From assembly GCA_902806375.1 (NCBI GenBank), contig CADCWK010000113.1, forward strand, positions 1-7,421: DNA of 7,421 nucleotides. The letters are read 5' to 3'. Of the stretch, positions 6,465 through 7,421 are shown one piece after another (position 1 is the first letter of the stretch; every line of letters starts with the position of its first letter). The position numbers and the translations under genes are program-made. The DNA is from an uncultured Thermomicrobiales bacterium (GTDB lineage Bacteria > Chloroflexota > Chloroflexia > Thermomicrobiales > UBA6265). The notes beneath the pieces are model-generated. The model was not told where the DNA came from. It ran no database searches and worked only from the letters and a program-made list of their open reading frames with translations.

Positions 6465-7389
6465 GCGAAGAGGACCGGGCCGGCCGCCGGGCGATGGGCG
6501 ACGCCCCGGGCCACCGCGGGGCCGGGACGGGGGACGCGGGCTGGCTCCCGGATCCGGACAGGGCCAGACGGGGGGCCGGCCGCCGCGCACCGGCGGCCGG
6601 TCCGCGGCCGGCGGCCCGCCGTCCAGCGCCCTCGAGATCCGCGGCGAGTTGCTCTACGGCCGGAACGGCGTGACGGAAGCTCTCCGGGGTCGCCGGCGCC
6701 TGCACCGGCTCCTGCTGGCCGAGGGCATCCACGACGACGAGCGGGTCCGGGAGATGATCGCCGTGGCGGAGCGATCCGGGCTCCCGCGCGAGACCGTGCC
6801 CCGCGCGGCCCTCGACGACGCCACCCGCGGCGCCAATCACCAGGGTGTCGGGCTGGACGCCGGGGACTACGCCTACGCCGACTACGAGGACATCCTCGGG
6901 AACGAGGGTCCGATCCTGATCCTTGACCACCTGCAGGACCCGCAGAACATCGGGACCCTTCTGCGCGCCGCCGAGGCCGCCGGAGTCGCCGGCGTGGTCA
7001 TCCCGGCTGACCGCTCGGCCAGCGTCACCGCCGCCGTGGTGAACGCCTCGGCCGGTGCCGTCGAGCTCCTCGCCGTGGCGCAGGTCCCGAACCTCGTCCA
7101 GGCCGTCGAGCGAGCCAAGAAGGCGGGGCGCTGGGCGATCGGGCTGGAGGAGGACGATCGCTCCGTCGACCTGTTCACCGGCGATCTCCCCCTGCCGGCG
7201 GTCCTGATCGTCGGCGCCGAAGGGCCGGGGATCGGCCCGAATCTCCGGAAGCACTGCGATGTCCTCGCGGTCATCCCGATGACTGGCCGTATCGCGTCCC
7301 TCAATGTCAGCACCGCGGGTTCGATCGCGCTCTTCGAGCTCCTGCGTCGGTCGATCGCCGAGCGTGCAACCATTGCGGGTCCGTCCTGA
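6457..7389 (+). CDS. rlmB: 23S rRNA (guanosine-2'-O)-methyltransferase, RlmB/TrmH family
   Basis: A SPOUT-class RNA 2'-O-ribose methyltransferase using S-adenosylmethionine. E. coli RlmB modifies G2251 in the peptidyl-transferase loop of 23S rRNA. The 310-residue product begins with about 58 residues very rich in Gly, Arg and Pro, which look disordered and RNA-binding. An L7Ae-like substrate-binding domain follows (about 61-145, with ELLYGRNGVTEAL and ANHQGVGL). The knotted catalytic domain has motif 1 DPQNIGTLLRAA (N164, catalytic-type R170), motif 2 IVGAEGPGI (E255), and motif 3 SLNVSTAGSIALFELLRR (N283). Together these place it in the SpoU/TrmH group 3 branch. The ATG at 6457 overlaps the last 8 bases of cysS and has a G-run (6441-6447) 9 bases upstream, so translational coupling is likely. 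A later start that drops part of the Gly/Arg tail cannot be excluded. The exact target nucleotide is inferred from the family. Confidence 0.93.
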   Translation: MGERRGPGRPPGDGRRPGPPRGRDGGRGLAPGSGQGQTGGRPPRTGGRSAAGGPPSSALEIRGELLYGRNGVTEALRGRRRLHRLLLAEGIHDDERVREMIAVAERSGLPRETVPRAALDDATRGANHQGVGLDAGDYAYADYEDILGNEGPILILDHLQDPQNIGTLLRAAEAAGVAGVVIPADRSASVTAAVVNASAGAVELLAVAQVPNLVQAVERAKKAGRWAIGLEEDDRSVDLFTGDLPLPAVLIVGAEGPGIGPNLRKHCDVLAVIPMTGRIASLNVSTAGSIALFELLRRSIAERATIAGPS

Positions 7390-7413
7390 CCCGTCCGCGC
7401 GGCTGGTGCCGTT

Positions 7414-7419
7414 TACAAT
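7414..7419 (+). promoter_or_regulatory. Possible -10 element at the right edge
   Basis: TACAAT, the same hexamer as in the fmdB promoter, lies 25 bases after the rlmB stop at the very end of the window. No -35-like hexamer is visible at the right distance, where the bases are CCGTCC. The next gene is outside the window. A short GC repeat (CGGC 7400-7403, GCCG 7408-7411) followed by TTT lies just before it, too small to call a terminator. Confidence 0.25.
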
Positions 7420-7421
7420 GC

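Noticed and set aside
5621..6673. A plus-strand open frame of about 350 codons across the cysS-rlmB junction in another frame
   Set aside because: It overlaps the real frames of cysS and rlmB, whose catalytic motifs are intact on both sides. The product is Arg/Gly/Pro-rich noise, and there is no evidence for a frameshift or fusion.
1..7421. Mobile elements, CRISPR arrays, toxin-antitoxin or defence genes
   Set aside because: No transposase or integrase motifs, no regularly spaced direct repeats, no tRNA-like attachment site, and no gene outside known housekeeping families were found. Codon character is uniform across the six genes.

Overview
The window is a stretch of ordinary bacterial chromosome. 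It is GC-rich, with G or C at most third codon positions, and holds six protein genes, all recognisable housekeeping families. I see no mobile element, CRISPR array, tRNA, rRNA or phage gene, and no sign of recent transfer. The gene set and protein character suggest a high-GC free-living bacterium, possibly Chloroflexota or a similar high-GC lineage. That placement is inference only, because nothing here is diagnostic of a phylum.

Layout. Positions 1-656 (minus strand) hold the 5' part of a MoxR-type AAA+ ATPase gene that runs off the left edge. A divergent intergenic region (657-855) carries -10-like elements facing both ways and a small GC hairpin. DNA polymerase I (polA, 856-3645, plus strand) follows, with the 5' nuclease, 3'-5' exonuclease and polymerase domains all carrying their catalytic residues. 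Next comes a 187-base gap containing the clearest promoter of the window (TTGATG, 17-base spacer, TACAAT) and a perfect 16-base palindrome.

That promoter probably drives a four-gene run on the plus strand: a FmdB-type zinc-ribbon protein (3833-4234), serine O-acetyltransferase cysE (4277-4933), cysteinyl-tRNA synthetase cysS (5034-6464) and an RlmB/TrmH-type 23S rRNA 2'-O-methyltransferase (6457-7389). cysS and rlmB overlap by 8 bases, so they are almost certainly co-transcribed. GC hairpins lie between fmdB and cysE, and across the cysE stop codon.

How the genes fit together. CysE commits serine to cysteine synthesis, CysS charges cysteine onto tRNA-Cys, and RlmB modifies the ribosome. The order cysE-cysS-rlmB resembles the cluster known from Bacillus, where the mini-RNase III gene mrnC sits between cysS and rlmB; that gene is absent here. 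PolA and MoxR appear to be separate units. The parts most worth a second look are the structured intercistronic elements and the low-complexity extensions on FmdB and RlmB. I did not find a new biological system.
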